38,265 nt of DNA from a virus. A model generated the notes under the pieces. The model was given only the letters and a program-made list of their open reading frames with translations, ran no database searches and was not told where the DNA came from. How positions within the stretch are numbered: the first letter of the stretch is position 1; each line of letters starts with the position of its first letter. The stretch covers positions 1 through 38,265 of the IMG/VR virus record IMGVR_UViG_3300025655_000105; one strand, given 5' to 3'. This document shows, piece by piece, positions 1-6,324 of the stretch. A program made the translations under genes and the position numbers.

Positions 1-51
1 AGCTCAGCCCCCGTGGTGCGTTCCATGCTCCAGGAGTACCTTGAGCCATAA
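1..51 (+). CDS. 3' end of a gene cut by the window edge
   Basis: Frame 1 is open from the first base and stops at TAA 49-51, giving a natural-looking C-terminus that ends MLQEYLEP. No start is visible. It could be the tail of the plus-strand gene that starts at 38144 if the genome is circular, but a direct join of the two ends is out of frame by one base. The next gene on this side is convergent (minus, ends at 86). No function can be assigned. Confidence 0.35.
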   Translation, partial: SSAPVVRSMLQEYLEP

Positions 52-85
52 AATGGCAACAGACTTGGTTATCCATCACAGACAC

Positions 86-193
86 CTACCCAGCCACACC
101 GAATGCGTGTGTCAACGCGAGCAGTGCAGCGAAGAACATAGCCAGGAAGGTGACGGTTATCAGGAACTCTCTGATCAGTTCATTCCAGTTCAT
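86..193 (-). CDS. small membrane protein, 35 aa
   Basis: The ATG at 193 has a strong ribosome site (GGAGAGG, 6 bases upstream) and the ORF stops with TAG at 86-88. The product begins MNWNELIREF and then has one hydrophobic helix of about 20 residues (FLITVTFLAMFFAALLAL). Its start overlaps the end of the Ref-like nuclease gene, so it is the last gene of the leftward early operon. Function unknown. Single-helix proteins of this size are common at operon ends in temperate phages. Confidence 0.6.
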   Translation of the reverse strand: MNWNELIREFLITVTFLAMFFAALLALTHAFGVAG

Positions 194-461
194 GCTTGAG
201 CCTCTCCAGTAGTTGCGCTTCAGTGCCGTAGTTCTTTTCCCGCTCGATCTGTCCTGCATGGATAGCCACACCGTATCCGCCTGTTCTGTGGTGGCTGTGA
301 CACAATGGGATAGCGTCACGATGTTTAGCCTTCTGCCCTGCTCCTGCGAGGAAGCGGGGATGGTGGATCTCTGGAGGTGAGAACAGGCCGAGGTGCCACC
401 GGCAGACGACGCAGCCGTAATCTGAGAGGCTGTTGAGGTGCTGTTTCTCTGCCTTGGTCAT
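180..461 (-). CDS. Ref-like HNH nuclease (recombination enhancement family)
   Basis: The 93-residue product starts MTKAEKQHL. It carries a CVVC motif near residue 17, an EIHH motif, and then a PLCHSHHRTGGYGVAIH block. This is the HNH zinc-nuclease arrangement of the P1 Ref / phage recombination-enhancement family. In known members Ref cuts DNA at RecA-directed displacement loops. The ATG at 461 is preferred over an upstream ATG at 476 because the upstream start lies in the cassette-edge sequence. The gene follows the zinc-ribbon cassette and is the distal part of the early operon, like lambda nin-region nucleases. The family call is by eye. Confidence 0.82.
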   Translation of the reverse strand: MTKAEKQHLNSLSDYGCVVCRWHLGLFSPPEIHHPRFLAGAGQKAKHRDAIPLCHSHHRTGGYGVAIHAGQIEREKNYGTEAQLLERLKHELE

Positions 462-478
462 AGTGTTATGCGGCATTC
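461..478 (-). repeat. 18-bp repeat at cassette edge, copy 1
   Basis: GAATGCCGCATAACACTA on the minus strand, between the end of the zinc-ribbon cassette and the Ref-like start codon. An identical copy lies at 14430-14447, between the last cassette of the second array and the integron integrase start. Read on the opposite strand it contains GTTATGC, which fits the integron core GTTRRRY. Confidence 0.8.
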
Positions 479-507
479 GTTCCGCTCTATCCCTCTGTTA
501 TGAGGCG

Positions 508-672
508 CTAGTCCTCATAGTCCTCAAAACAATCCACCTCTCCGCACTCCGGGCAGATGTTGAATTTAATTTGGTGCGATTTCTTATCAGAAGAAGCATC
601 TTCATCCGAGCAAAGTAGTTCGCTGTTGTAGCCCTGCCAGCCACATTCTGTGCATTCAATTTCAGGTTCCAC
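508..672 (-). CDS. zinc-ribbon protein encoded in an integron-like cassette, 54 aa
   Basis: It starts with GTG at 672 behind ACGGAGTACAGACA and stops with TAG at 508-510. The product begins MEPEIECTECGWQGY and has CxxC at residues 7-10 and a second CPEC at about 40-43, so it is a small two-knuckle zinc ribbon with an acidic tail. The gene sits in a cassette: the first core box GTTATGAGGC (697-706) and the last box GCCTCATAAC (497-506) are exact reverse complements, and the stop lies just 1 base before the last box. The leader is nearly identical to that of the cassette gene at 34646-34810. Function unknown. It reads with the early operon. Confidence 0.75.
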   Translation of the reverse strand: MEPEIECTECGWQGYNSELLCSDEDASSDKKSHQIKFNICPECGEVDCFEDYED

Positions 673-696
673 TGTCTGTACTCCGTAAATAAAAGT

Positions 697-755
697 GCCT
701 CATAACAAGGCCAATTCACGCGGAATCGCTACGCTCTATTGACCTTGATCACTTC
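697..755 (-). other. attC-like site upstream of the zinc-ribbon cassette
   Basis: On the minus strand the sequence folds as CAAGGTCAAT ... ATTGGCCTTG (10-bp stem, one G-U pair), followed directly by the core GTTATGAGG. The inner part holds a small GCG/CGC stem. This is the L''/L' plus R' arrangement of an attC, but the R'' box that should read ...TAAC is degenerate (TGATC). The left half overlaps the end of the 38-residue ORF at 729-845. Confidence 0.5.
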
Positions 756-845
756 CCCGACCTTGAGCCCCTTCAGCGCCTCGAAGTCTTCGTCGTGCGC
801 CGGGGAGAGGCCGGTCGGGGTTTTGATGAGGAGTGATTGAGTCAT
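729..845 (-). CDS. DUF1367-like N-terminal fragment, 38 aa
   Basis: The ORF begins ATG at 845 with MTQSLLIKTPTGLSPA and ends ...GEVIKVNRA. The first 35 residues look like the start of the DUF1367 phage family (LxKTPxGLxPA, then KxGEVI), which normally continues for well over 100 residues. Here the ORF stops inside the attC-like fold that begins the neighbouring cassette. It may be a gene truncated by cassette insertion, or a genuine short protein. The start lies 10 bases after the end of the preceding gene of the operon. Confidence 0.5.
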   Translation of the reverse strand: MTQSLLIKTPTGLSPAHDEDFEALKGLKVGEVIKVNRA

Positions 846-854
846 CTACCTGGA

Positions 855-1361
855 TCAGTGCCGCTTGCTTGCGTGGTAGTCCTGCAGCTGCCCCAGGATG
901 TGATTCAGGAACAGGTCTCCCTGTACCTCTTCGCCGTTTTCACCGACAACCGGTTCAGGTGCTCCACCACAGGCATTGATCACCGCCACATAGCTGACGT
1001 GGAAGTTATCGCGGTCTTTCGGATCCATATCCAGGTACTTGAACGCGGCGTGGATGCCTTCCTTGTTCAGACCCATGTTGACGAGCTTCGCCTTCTCGGC
1101 CTGCATTTCGGCATTGAGCTCCTTCCGCTTGTCCTTGATCTTCTCGATAGCCTTCTTGCCGGCGGCGATCTTCTCGGCATACTCAGGCTCGAAGGCGACG
1201 TGTTTTGACATTTCCTCCTGGTTCTTGAGGCCTTGCTTGAGTTCCCTTTCTGCCTCTGCATGTGCCTTTGCCATAGGGCCGTTCTTGGTGCCGTCTATGG
1301 ACTGCACGTTGCTAGTCCCGCCACCAATGTTTTCGTTTGTTGCTGCATTTGATTCCGCCAT
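855..1361 (-). CDS. helical phage protein with GapR/DUF2312-like segment
   Basis: A 168-residue product starting MAESNAATNENIGGG behind a purine-rich GAGAGGAAGAGAA ribosome site. After a low-complexity glycine-rich start comes a charged helical stretch (EYAEKIAAGKKAIEKIKDKR) and a segment KLVNMGLNKEGIHAAFKYL that recalls the helical DNA-binding GapR/DUF2312 family; that resemblance is weak. The start lies inside the end of the RuvC-like gene (67-base overlap), so the two are translationally linked. The role is not established. Confidence 0.7.
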   Translation of the reverse strand: MAESNAATNENIGGGTSNVQSIDGTKNGPMAKAHAEAERELKQGLKNQEEMSKHVAFEPEYAEKIAAGKKAIEKIKDKRKELNAEMQAEKAKLVNMGLNKEGIHAAFKYLDMDPKDRDNFHVSYVAVINACGGAPEPVVGENGEEVQGDLFLNHILGQLQDYHASKRH

Positions 1362-1849
1362 TTCTCTTCCTCTCTCTGTTGAATCCAGGTCAGACCCACA
1401 GCGAGTGCTGACCATGCGTGTTTGGAAACCCCGTACAAGGGGCCTGGTTGCTTCTTCGTGCCGATCTGAGGCGTAGTGCCTCCACCCTCGGCGGGGTACA
1501 AATCCAGAATTGCCTGTCGCACGTTCTTGTCTTTCGCCCTGGAGCTACCGCACAGGTTGAGTTTCACATCACGGCGATAGATGCGATCACAGTTCTCGGC
1601 GCCAAAGGCCTGAATGAACCGGCCCATCCAGAGGACGGTCTCGAATGTGGTTGCACCCACTGACATACCCATACCGGCGATCATCTCGAACGCCATCCGT
1701 TCACAGGTGTAGCAATGGACGAACGGAATCTCCTGGATCAGCACTTCGTTCTTGATCTCGGGTTTCGCCCAGCTGACCTCTTTGGTCTCGGTATCGAGCA
1801 CCAGAGCGCCGCTGACTTCAGTTCCCGGGTCAATGCACAGCAGTTTCAT
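1295..1849 (-). CDS. RuvC-like Holliday junction resolvase
   Basis: A 184-residue RNase H-fold nuclease. Acidic residues stand where RuvC uses them: LLCIDPGTEVSGAL near the start (Asp 7), FEMIAG with Glu near residue 54, and a C-terminal SKHAWSALAVG helix in the place where RuvC has HxxDAxAxA. The last Asp is thus replaced or shifted, which is common in phage RuvC relatives. The length matches bacterial RuvC. In lambdoid phages a resolvase (RusA or RuvC type) sits in the same distal part of this operon and processes recombination or packaging branches. It lies 3 bases after the 49-residue gene's stop. Confidence 0.68.
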   Translation of the reverse strand: MKLLCIDPGTEVSGALVLDTETKEVSWAKPEIKNEVLIQEIPFVHCYTCERMAFEMIAGMGMSVGATTFETVLWMGRFIQAFGAENCDRIYRRDVKLNLCGSSRAKDKNVRQAILDLYPAEGGGTTPQIGTKKQPGPLYGVSKHAWSALAVGLTWIQQREEEKWRNQMQQQTKTLVAGLATCSP

Positions 1850-1852
1850 TGC

Positions 1853-2002
1853 TCAATCCCTCACGTACTTGAGAATTTCAGACGGGTGTTTCGATGAGCG
1901 TATCCAGTGACCGTTGGCCCACAGAAAAACCATGCCGCGTAGGCCGATCTTGTAGTACAGGCCATCGATCCGGACGGATGCTGCGTCAGTAGGTCTGCTC
2001 AT
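1853..2002 (-). CDS. small phage protein, 49 aa
   Basis: The ATG at 2002 overlaps the TGA of the upstream gene (ATGA), behind AAGGGAGCAAGG. The product MSRPTDAASVRIDGLYYKIG... has alternating aromatic and hydrophobic residues (GLYYKI, VFLWANGHW), which suggests a small beta-rich fold. No family is recognised. It sits between a small HTH-like gene and the RuvC-like gene in one tightly packed operon. Confidence 0.6.
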   Translation of the reverse strand: MSRPTDAASVRIDGLYYKIGLRGMVFLWANGHWIRSSKHPSEILKYVRD

Positions 2003-2208
2003 GCGGCCTTGCTCCCTTGTCCGTTGCAATGTTCTCGGTGCAGTCCCAGGAGTTTGTCTCCGAGGCTCCATGCGGGATCTTTCGTCTTGCCCGTGCTGAG
2101 TTGCTTGACGCTCCAGTAGTGGGCATCTACGGCTGCGGCAACCGAGTTGATATTCCCGAACTCCTGCACCAGGTCGGCGAGGATCTGCTTCCAGTTGGGT
2201 TGTTCCAT
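1999..2208 (-). CDS. small HTH-like phage protein, 69 aa
   Basis: The ATG at 2208 overlaps the stop of the membrane-protein gene (TGATG), which decides the start. The product contains NINSVAAAVDAHYWSVKQLSTGKTKDPAWSL in two pieces: a predicted helix, a turn and a second helix, followed by a PAWSLGDKLL helix. The layout resembles compact XRE/Cro-like DNA-binding proteins in which the recognition helix is followed by the operator-contact loop. This is a fold guess only. Confidence 0.6.
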   Translation of the reverse strand: MEQPNWKQILADLVQEFGNINSVAAAVDAHYWSVKQLSTGKTKDPAWSLGDKLLGLHREHCNGQGSKAA

Positions 2209-2315
2209 CACCATGCCCACTTGCTGCCGCCGATGATGATCAGCGCAAACGCCAGGAGCATGAGCCAATCGATACGGGTTGCCTGTTTTTCCAGTTCCTT
2301 GTCGTGTTCTTTCAT
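2208..2315 (-). CDS. small single-helix membrane protein, 35 aa
   Basis: The ATG at 2315 follows an excellent ribosome site (GGAGGAATACGCG). The product MKEHDKELEKQATRIDW begins with a charged helix, continues through one membrane span (LMLLAFALIIIGGS) and stops at WAW. The stop overlaps the next start. It lies directly downstream of the helicase gene. The role is unknown. Confidence 0.6.
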   Translation of the reverse strand: MKEHDKELEKQATRIDWLMLLAFALIIIGGSKWAW

Positions 2316-2350
2316 CGCGTATTCCTCCGCGTTTTAGGGGTTCACAAATT

Positions 2351-3298
2351 TCAATTCAGGAAAATGCGTTCATCGGGGTTAGGCCATGGCATAGCCCCTG
2401 CGCCCTGCTTTGGTATCCACTGCTGAGATTTCTCGTGCCACCAGAAGCCCCACAGGCCCTCCCATTCGCCGTGACGCTGCTTGGCCACTCGGATGTAGCA
2501 GTCGGGCTTAGATTTGACCTCCTCGGGCACGTCAGGGGCTCCGTACTCGTCTTTCGGTGCCTCTCTGAGCCGTTTTTCCTTTCCGGCATTGCGTCCAACG
2601 ATCAGCACGTTGTCTGCGAGGTCGGTAATCTCACCAGCCCCCTTGATGTCCCACTTGGTTGGGATCTCGGCTTCGTTTTTGCCCTTGCGAATGTGGACGA
2701 CGAGGTGGACGTGGATGTTGTATCGCTTTGCCACCCAGCAGAGACGATCCACAAACGTTTTCTGGCGGGAGTAGTCGTCAGGGCCAATACCGCACTTCAC
2801 CATCGAGTCGATCATGATGTGCTTGACCCCGCACTTGGTTGCCGCCCAATGACAGACGGCCAGAATGCGGTCTGACTCGACGGTATCCACCTGGTCGTAA
2901 ATCCACAGATTTTCTGTCTTGGCGAAAAAGCCCCGGATGAATCCCTCTGTTGGGTTGTCCACGCCAGCTGCCTGTCTGACCATGCGCCCCATGGTCGCCT
3001 CTGGCTTCATCTCCATCGACGCAATGAGCACGGAGGTATGCGGTATCAGCCACAGGGCACACTGGCCCATGACGAGAGATTTACCGTTGCCGTTGACGCC
3101 AGCCCAGATCGTGACCTCACCAGGTCGAAATCTGAATTTGTCTTTGGTGCGCTGCCACGGCATCGAGTCACCGTAGACGGCAACACCCTTGCGCATGCGG
3201 TCAACGGTCGAGTCCAAGAAGTCCTTGGCCGGGCATACCGACTGGCTTTCCTGGTTTGCCGTGAATTCGAGTAGCTCGCTGTCTTCGAGAATGTTCAT
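2351..3298 (-). CDS. DnaB/SF4-type replicative helicase domain protein
   Basis: A 315-residue RecA-fold ATPase. Walker A is GVNGNGKS (about residues 67-74); the Walker B-like strand is HIMIDSMVK (about 160-168), and HLVVHIRKG (near 200) matches the H4-loop/sensor region of DnaB and T7 gp4 C-terminal domains. No DnaB N-terminal domain or primase is present. It follows the O-like initiator with a 4-base overlap, the order used in many lambdoid phages (initiator then helicase or loader). The inferred role is unwinding or helicase recruitment at the phage origin. Confidence 0.82.
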   Translation of the reverse strand: MNILEDSELLEFTANQESQSVCPAKDFLDSTVDRMRKGVAVYGDSMPWQRTKDKFRFRPGEVTIWAGVNGNGKSLVMGQCALWLIPHTSVLIASMEMKPEATMGRMVRQAAGVDNPTEGFIRGFFAKTENLWIYDQVDTVESDRILAVCHWAATKCGVKHIMIDSMVKCGIGPDDYSRQKTFVDRLCWVAKRYNIHVHLVVHIRKGKNEAEIPTKWDIKGAGEITDLADNVLIVGRNAGKEKRLREAPKDEYGAPDVPEEVKSKPDCYIRVAKQRHGEWEGLWGFWWHEKSQQWIPKQGAGAMPWPNPDERIFLN

Positions 3299-3996
3299 TC
3301 AAAAATCACCGTGTCAATTTCGCTGATTGGCTGCTGCTTTCCGGCAAACCGATCTTCTTTCGGGAAAAGCCCCTTCCATCCATTCGCGATGGATTTGTCT
3401 ACACACGCTTGCTGGTGGGCGTGAGTGAGATCGACAAGAACGTTGGCGGCTTTCGTCTTCGCCAAGTCAGTCATGGGAGATTTGATTTCTTCACGATGGG
3501 CCACGTATTCGGCCCACGCCTTGAGGTTCAGTCCTGCAGGAGGAGTCCAGGTTTCAGGGGGTGGAGATTTTTCTTTTTTGCTTGTTTTTTTCTTTCTTGT
3601 TTTGTTGTTTTCATTGTTGTTAGTGGTTACTTGTTGGTTATTCGTTGGTTGTTTGTTGGTTACTCGTTGGTTATCTTGCTGGTTACCGCTTTGGTACTTG
3701 TGGTAATTAATTACTGTAATTACAGTGTGTTGCGGAGATGTTTTGATGGTTATCTCGTTGGTTGATTTTAGCTTCCTTAGTGCTGTGCGAATTTGCATAA
3801 CTGAGAGACCTAGTTCTGCGCTCAATACGTCACGAGAGGTGATAAAAGAACCCTTCTCAATCGTAATTCCACGCCAGCTTTTGTCCTCATGATTGGCCCT
3901 CAGCAGACAGTGAATGAACAGCCGCATGGTGTTGGCGTCGTCATACCACTCCCACTCTAAAAGTTTCCTATGAAGACACACCCAGCCCTCAGACAT
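3295..3996 (-). CDS. phage replication initiator (O/DnaD-like winged helix)
   Basis: A 233-residue product. The N-terminal about 100 residues form a winged-helix pattern (GWVCLHRKLLEWEWYDDANTM, then SFITSRDVLSAELGLSVMQIR) typical of phage O-like and DnaD-like replication proteins. A Q/N/K-rich linker follows (about 100-150, poor in other residues), then a C-terminal helical domain (LNLKAWAEYVAHREEIKS...). The linker DNA is strikingly T-rich on the top strand (3560-3730). The origin is often inside this gene in lambdoid phages; the repetitive GTTGGTTA-type stretch 3620-3690 is a possible but unproven origin region. Confidence 0.75.
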   Translation of the reverse strand: MSEGWVCLHRKLLEWEWYDDANTMRLFIHCLLRANHEDKSWRGITIEKGSFITSRDVLSAELGLSVMQIRTALRKLKSTNEITIKTSPQHTVITVINYHKYQSGNQQDNQRVTNKQPTNNQQVTTNNNENNKTRKKKTSKKEKSPPPETWTPPAGLNLKAWAEYVAHREEIKSPMTDLAKTKAANVLVDLTHAHQQACVDKSIANGWKGLFPKEDRFAGKQQPISEIDTVIFE

Positions 3997-4390
3997 TGGC
4001 GTTCCTCACCCGCATAAAAGCATCTCTTTCCATCCGTAAATCAGTCTGAGAAAGACGCCTGCCTGACGCCCTGAAATGCTTTGCAAGCTCCATGACCACC
4101 ATCCCAGATGGAACCAGTGGATCTCCGCCCTTGGAGGTCTGGTAGGCGCGCACAGCGCCGTCTAGCACCGCTTCCTGATCAACTCCCGCGTCAAGCAGCT
4201 TCTGATACTCCATCCGAGCAATGTTCAGAGGCCTGCGATGACTTCTAAGCATCTCAAGGTCAATCAGGTTGCCGTCTCTTGCTGCAATATCAATGGCCGT
4301 TTCCAATTGGTCGTCCATCTTCAGCACAAGGTCATACCGTGAAGGGTCTTTTTGGAGTTGCGCGTAAAGCCTGTAATCGAATCCGCTCAT
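3989..4390 (-). CDS. hypothetical early phage protein, 133 aa
   Basis: It starts MSGFDYRLYAQLQKD at 4390, inside the end of the preceding small gene (59-base overlap), and its own end overlaps the initiator start by 8 bases. It is mostly helical with many charged residues. No conserved family is recognised. The position between the CII-like and replication genes suggests an accessory role in replication or regulation. Confidence 0.65.
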   Translation of the reverse strand: MSGFDYRLYAQLQKDPSRYDLVLKMDDQLETAIDIAARDGNLIDLEMLRSHRRPLNIARMEYQKLLDAGVDQEAVLDGAVRAYQTSKGGDPLVPSGMVVMELAKHFRASGRRLSQTDLRMERDAFMRVRNANV

Positions 4391-4538
4391 CTTTGTCGTC
4401 CCAGCCTTTTAGCCAGTCATTGATCCAATCTGTGTTCTCATGCTCCGGATGCCAGTTCGGCGGCTGCCTGGGCCTTCCTTCGGTTCGGGTCCAATACCCT
4501 TGGAGGTAGGCCGGCGCTCCGGTCTGGCTCCTAACCAT
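4332..4538 (-). CDS. hypothetical small protein, 68 aa
   Basis: The ATG at 4538 lies just before the stop of the upstream gene (ATGGTTAG overlap). The product is rich in Trp, Pro and Arg, and the section NWHPEHENTDWINDWLKGW looks like a genuine folded or binding segment. A second frame (4409-4600) is also open but gives a less protein-like, Gly/Arg-rich product, so this frame is preferred. Function unknown. Confidence 0.5.
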   Translation of the reverse strand: MVRSQTGAPAYLQGYWTRTEGRPRQPPNWHPEHENTDWINDWLKGWDDKDERIRLQALRATPKRPFTV

Positions 4539-4659
4539 TCAGCGGCTTGAGCCACTTTTTCCGGGCATTTATCGTGTTGCAGGTAGGGAAGTGCCTCCAC
4601 GGGTGGTTTCCCTTGTGCTTATTCGATTTAGGCGGTCTGGCGTTAGGTTTCTCAGCCAT
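4531..4659 (-). CDS. hypothetical basic small protein, 42 aa
   Basis: The start ATG at 4659 overlaps the end of the CII-like gene by 8 bases, and the stop TAG lies at 4531-4533. The product begins MAEKPNARPPKSNKHKG and is Lys/Arg/Pro-rich with a TCNTINARKKW tail. Translational coupling on both sides supports it being real. No family is recognised. Confidence 0.5.
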   Translation of the reverse strand: MAEKPNARPPKSNKHKGNHPWRHFPTCNTINARKKWLKPLNG

Positions 4660-5050
4660 TGATTACCGCCTGCAAATTGCTGAAGTGCTTCAGGCGCTTT
4701 TCCATCGTCGCCAGTTTCTCAACGGTCTGAATGAACTCACGTTGGAGTTCGGCCATTTCGTCTGCTGGTTCCATAGGCTCAGGGCGCTTGTAGTCGCACC
4801 AATCGGTAATGAAATACATCCCGGCATGGCAGTTGATCTTTCTCGCCTCAGTCAGGATAAAGAGCACCTGCTCAATGTTCAGGACATCGCGTTTAGCGGT
4901 GTTCAATGCGTCGTTGAGGCGATTTCCAGCCTTGTCGACAGGCATTTCAGGCCATAGGGCAGAACCAATGGCCTTTGCACCTCCGAGCGCCTGCACGCAG
5001 GTTCTCAGCGCCTCGTAGATGTCTTCGTGAAAGAGTTGTTCTTGTTCCAT
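4652..5050 (-). CDS. CII-like phage regulatory protein (Phage_CP76 family)
   Basis: A 132-residue product starting MEQEQLFHEDIYEAL. The features of the family are visible: LGGAKAIGSALWPEM with a lattice of helix-turn-helix type residues, then AGNRLNDALNTAKRDVL, a block with CHAGMYFITDW, and a C-terminal helix (ADEMAELQREF). These proteins take the place of lambda CII, controlling lysogeny after the first early gene. It lies downstream of the cro-like gene, separated by a terminator, exactly as in lambda cro-tR1-cII. Confidence 0.78.
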   Translation of the reverse strand: MEQEQLFHEDIYEALRTCVQALGGAKAIGSALWPEMPVDKAGNRLNDALNTAKRDVLNIEQVLFILTEARKINCHAGMYFITDWCDYKRPEPMEPADEMAELQREFIQTVEKLATMEKRLKHFSNLQAVING

Positions 5051-5101
5051 TTCCGTACCCTTCCGTTACGCACGGACAGCGACTGACAGCAGGCCCGTGC
5101 T

Positions 5102-5136
5102 AAAAAAAATATGCCCGCTGCAGGAGCGCAGCAGGC
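5102..5136 (-). terminator. intrinsic terminator between cro-like and CII-like genes (tR1-like)
   Basis: On the minus strand GCCTGCTGC / GCAGCGGGC form a 9-bp stem (one G-U pair) with a 6-base loop, followed by AT and a run of eight T. It stops or attenuates transcripts from the leftward early promoter after the cro-like gene, in the position of lambda tR1. Confidence 0.8.
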
Positions 5137-5153
5137 ACGAAATAGCCCCTACA

Positions 5154-5188
5154 GGAAAGTGGCGGAACAATGAATTCCGGTACTTTCC
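5154..5188. promoter_or_regulatory. nested inverted repeat ahead of the tR1-like terminator
   Basis: GGAAAGT (5154-5160) pairs with ACTTTCC (5182-5188), and inside it CGGAA pairs with TTCCG. This gives a two-part hairpin in the 5215-5051 gap. It could be an antitermination (nut-like) RNA element or a second control hairpin. The sequence gives no direct proof of either. Confidence 0.5.
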
Positions 5189-5214
5189 GTCAGAGCCAAG
5201 GGAGGTATTCGGGG

Positions 5215-5439
5215 TCATGCGGCAGACTCAGAGTCAAGCGATGGCATCCACTGTGGATCTGGATAAATGTCTGGTCGCATTTCGTGAGGGGTTACAGCCC
5301 CACTTGAACCATGAAATATCTTCAGCACTTGTTCTGCCGGGACTTTCTTCCACTGACCAGGAGCCTGTTTCTTGATGCCGCAGTAACCAGAAACCGCAGT
5401 TGGTCCGCCTGCTCGTTCGATGATGTCTTTAATATCCAT
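5215..5439 (-). CDS. Cro/YdaS-type HTH regulator
   Basis: A 74-residue product starting MDIKDIIERAGGPTAVSG. The short HTH (GGPTAVSGYCGIKKQAPGQWK) and the end motif HEMRPDIYP are hallmarks of YdaS/Cro-like proteins encoded opposite phage repressors. It is transcribed leftward from a promoter that overlaps the operator at 5446-5464. The -10 box is only about 7 bases from the ATG and there is no ribosome site, so the mRNA is probably leaderless. Its role would be turning down the repressor during lytic growth. Confidence 0.85.
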   Translation of the reverse strand: MDIKDIIERAGGPTAVSGYCGIKKQAPGQWKKVPAEQVLKIFHGSSGAVTPHEMRPDIYPDPQWMPSLDSESAA

Positions 5440-5445
5440 GCGGAT

Positions 5446-5474
5446 AGTAAAGAGTAACTTTACTCTGTAGTCAA
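5446..5474 (-). promoter_or_regulatory. leftward early promoter (PR-like) with embedded operator
   Basis: On the minus strand: -35 TTGACT (5469-5474), 17-base spacer, -10 TTTACT (5446-5451). The operator AGTAAAG-AGTAA-CTTTACT (5446-5464) is a perfect dyad across the spacer and -10, so repressor binding would block polymerase. The other early promoter at 7227-7255 has the same architecture. Confidence 0.8.
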
Positions 5475-5487
5475 GTTTCTCTATAGC
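5459..5487 (+). promoter_or_regulatory. candidate repressor-maintenance promoter (PRM-like)
   Basis: -35 TTTACT (5459-5464, within the operator), 17 bases, -10 TATAGC (5482-5487). A transcript would begin near 5494, and the repressor ATG at 5503 follows an AGGT. The two promoters face away from each other over a single operator. Confidence 0.5.
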
Positions 5488-5502
5488 GAAATAGGTCAAG
5501 CA

Positions 5503-5943
5503 ATGCTTTATAAAACGAACATGAATGAATTATGGAAAATGATAAAGAAGGCGAGGCAAGACGCAGGATTGTCACAAGAGCAGCTTGGAAATTCATGCAA
5601 ACCGCCAATTTCAAAGGCGGCTGTAGGTTTATGGGAATCAGATAACCCTGAAAAAAGGACTAAGCCAAAATACAGAAACCTTAAGACAATCAGTAGGGTT
5701 ACTGGTGTTCCTATGGAAGCACTTTTAAACGCTGCATCTAGTGATAATACTGAAGAACACGAAACACACAAGCCAACCCAGAAACAGCTAGACCTAATTG
5801 ATAGGTACGAATCTGCAACCCCAAAGGTTAAAAAGGCCGTTCTTGCAATCCTTGAGGCTGGAGAAGAGTTTTCAGACTACCTGGTCGGAGAAAACCCGAC
5901 CGTCACTTCCTTCGGGAAGGATGCCGTTCAGAGCAGTCGATGA
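5503..5943 (+). CDS. CI-like repressor, HTH-XRE, short form
   Basis: A 146-residue product. The N-terminal XRE HTH is clear: KKARQDAGLSQEQLG, ...SKAAVGLWES, ...KTISRVTGVPMEAL (about residues 14-73). The C-terminal part is only about 70 residues with two helices (QLDLIDRYESATPKVKKAVLAIL). There is no S24/LexA self-cleavage domain, so derepression cannot work by RecA-stimulated cleavage; dimerisation probably comes from the C-terminal helices. It diverges from the cro-like gene. An alternative ATG at 5521 is possible. The 3' end overlaps the converging gene at 5903 by 41 bases. Confidence 0.82.
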   Translation: MLYKTNMNELWKMIKKARQDAGLSQEQLGNSCKPPISKAAVGLWESDNPEKRTKPKYRNLKTISRVTGVPMEALLNAASSDNTEEHETHKPTQKQLDLIDRYESATPKVKKAVLAILEAGEEFSDYLVGENPTVTSFGKDAVQSSR

Positions 5944-6190
5944 GATATGCGGCAACCATGGCAAGTTTTTTCACATTTTCAAGCCCTGGATGCCCAACAG
6001 GGAAATACTCCTCAAGCTCTTTTGCGTTATCTTCTATTGTTTCGCTCGCACTACGCAAAGCATCCAGGATGCTTATTCGTGAAGGTGCCTTCTTAAGATC
6101 GAGCCTGGTTCTGCGCTTGACTGCTGTGACTGATTGTTTCGGGGGGAATTCTAGGATGAGAGCCCCTGCCCCTGCTTTGTCCTTTTGCAT
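5903..6190 (-). CDS. hypothetical protein convergent with the repressor, 95 aa
   Basis: ATG at 6190 behind GTAGGACGTACC. The product begins MQKDKAGAGALILEF, has a basic middle (VKRRTRLDLKK) and a helical C-terminus with NAKELEEYFP and MVAAYLIDCSE. Its end overlaps the repressor gene on the other strand, so the two may interfere by antisense transcription. It is in the immunity region, where lambda carries rex-like accessory genes, but no family is recognised. Confidence 0.5.
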   Translation of the reverse strand: MQKDKAGAGALILEFPPKQSVTAVKRRTRLDLKKAPSRISILDALRSASETIEDNAKELEEYFPVGHPGLENVKKLAMVAAYLIDCSERHPSRRK

Positions 6191-6324
6191 GGTACGTCCT
6201 ACGTCCAAATGTTTGACACAGGCTACAGCGCCTGTTGGCTCACACCATGAGCCTGTCCGAAATGCTGCAGGGTTTGGGCAGCGGGGAGCCGTTTTGTATC
6301 AGGTAGTGTGACGCGGCGCAATAC

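Noticed and set aside
1039-1476. A hydrophobic plus-strand protein
   Set aside because: It is the antisense shadow of the helical protein at 855-1361 and the RuvC-like gene.
5215-5439. A YdaS-type toxin-antitoxin pair
   Set aside because: The HTH protein is YdaS/Cro-like, but no YdaT-like toxin follows it; the neighbouring gene order matches cro-cII.
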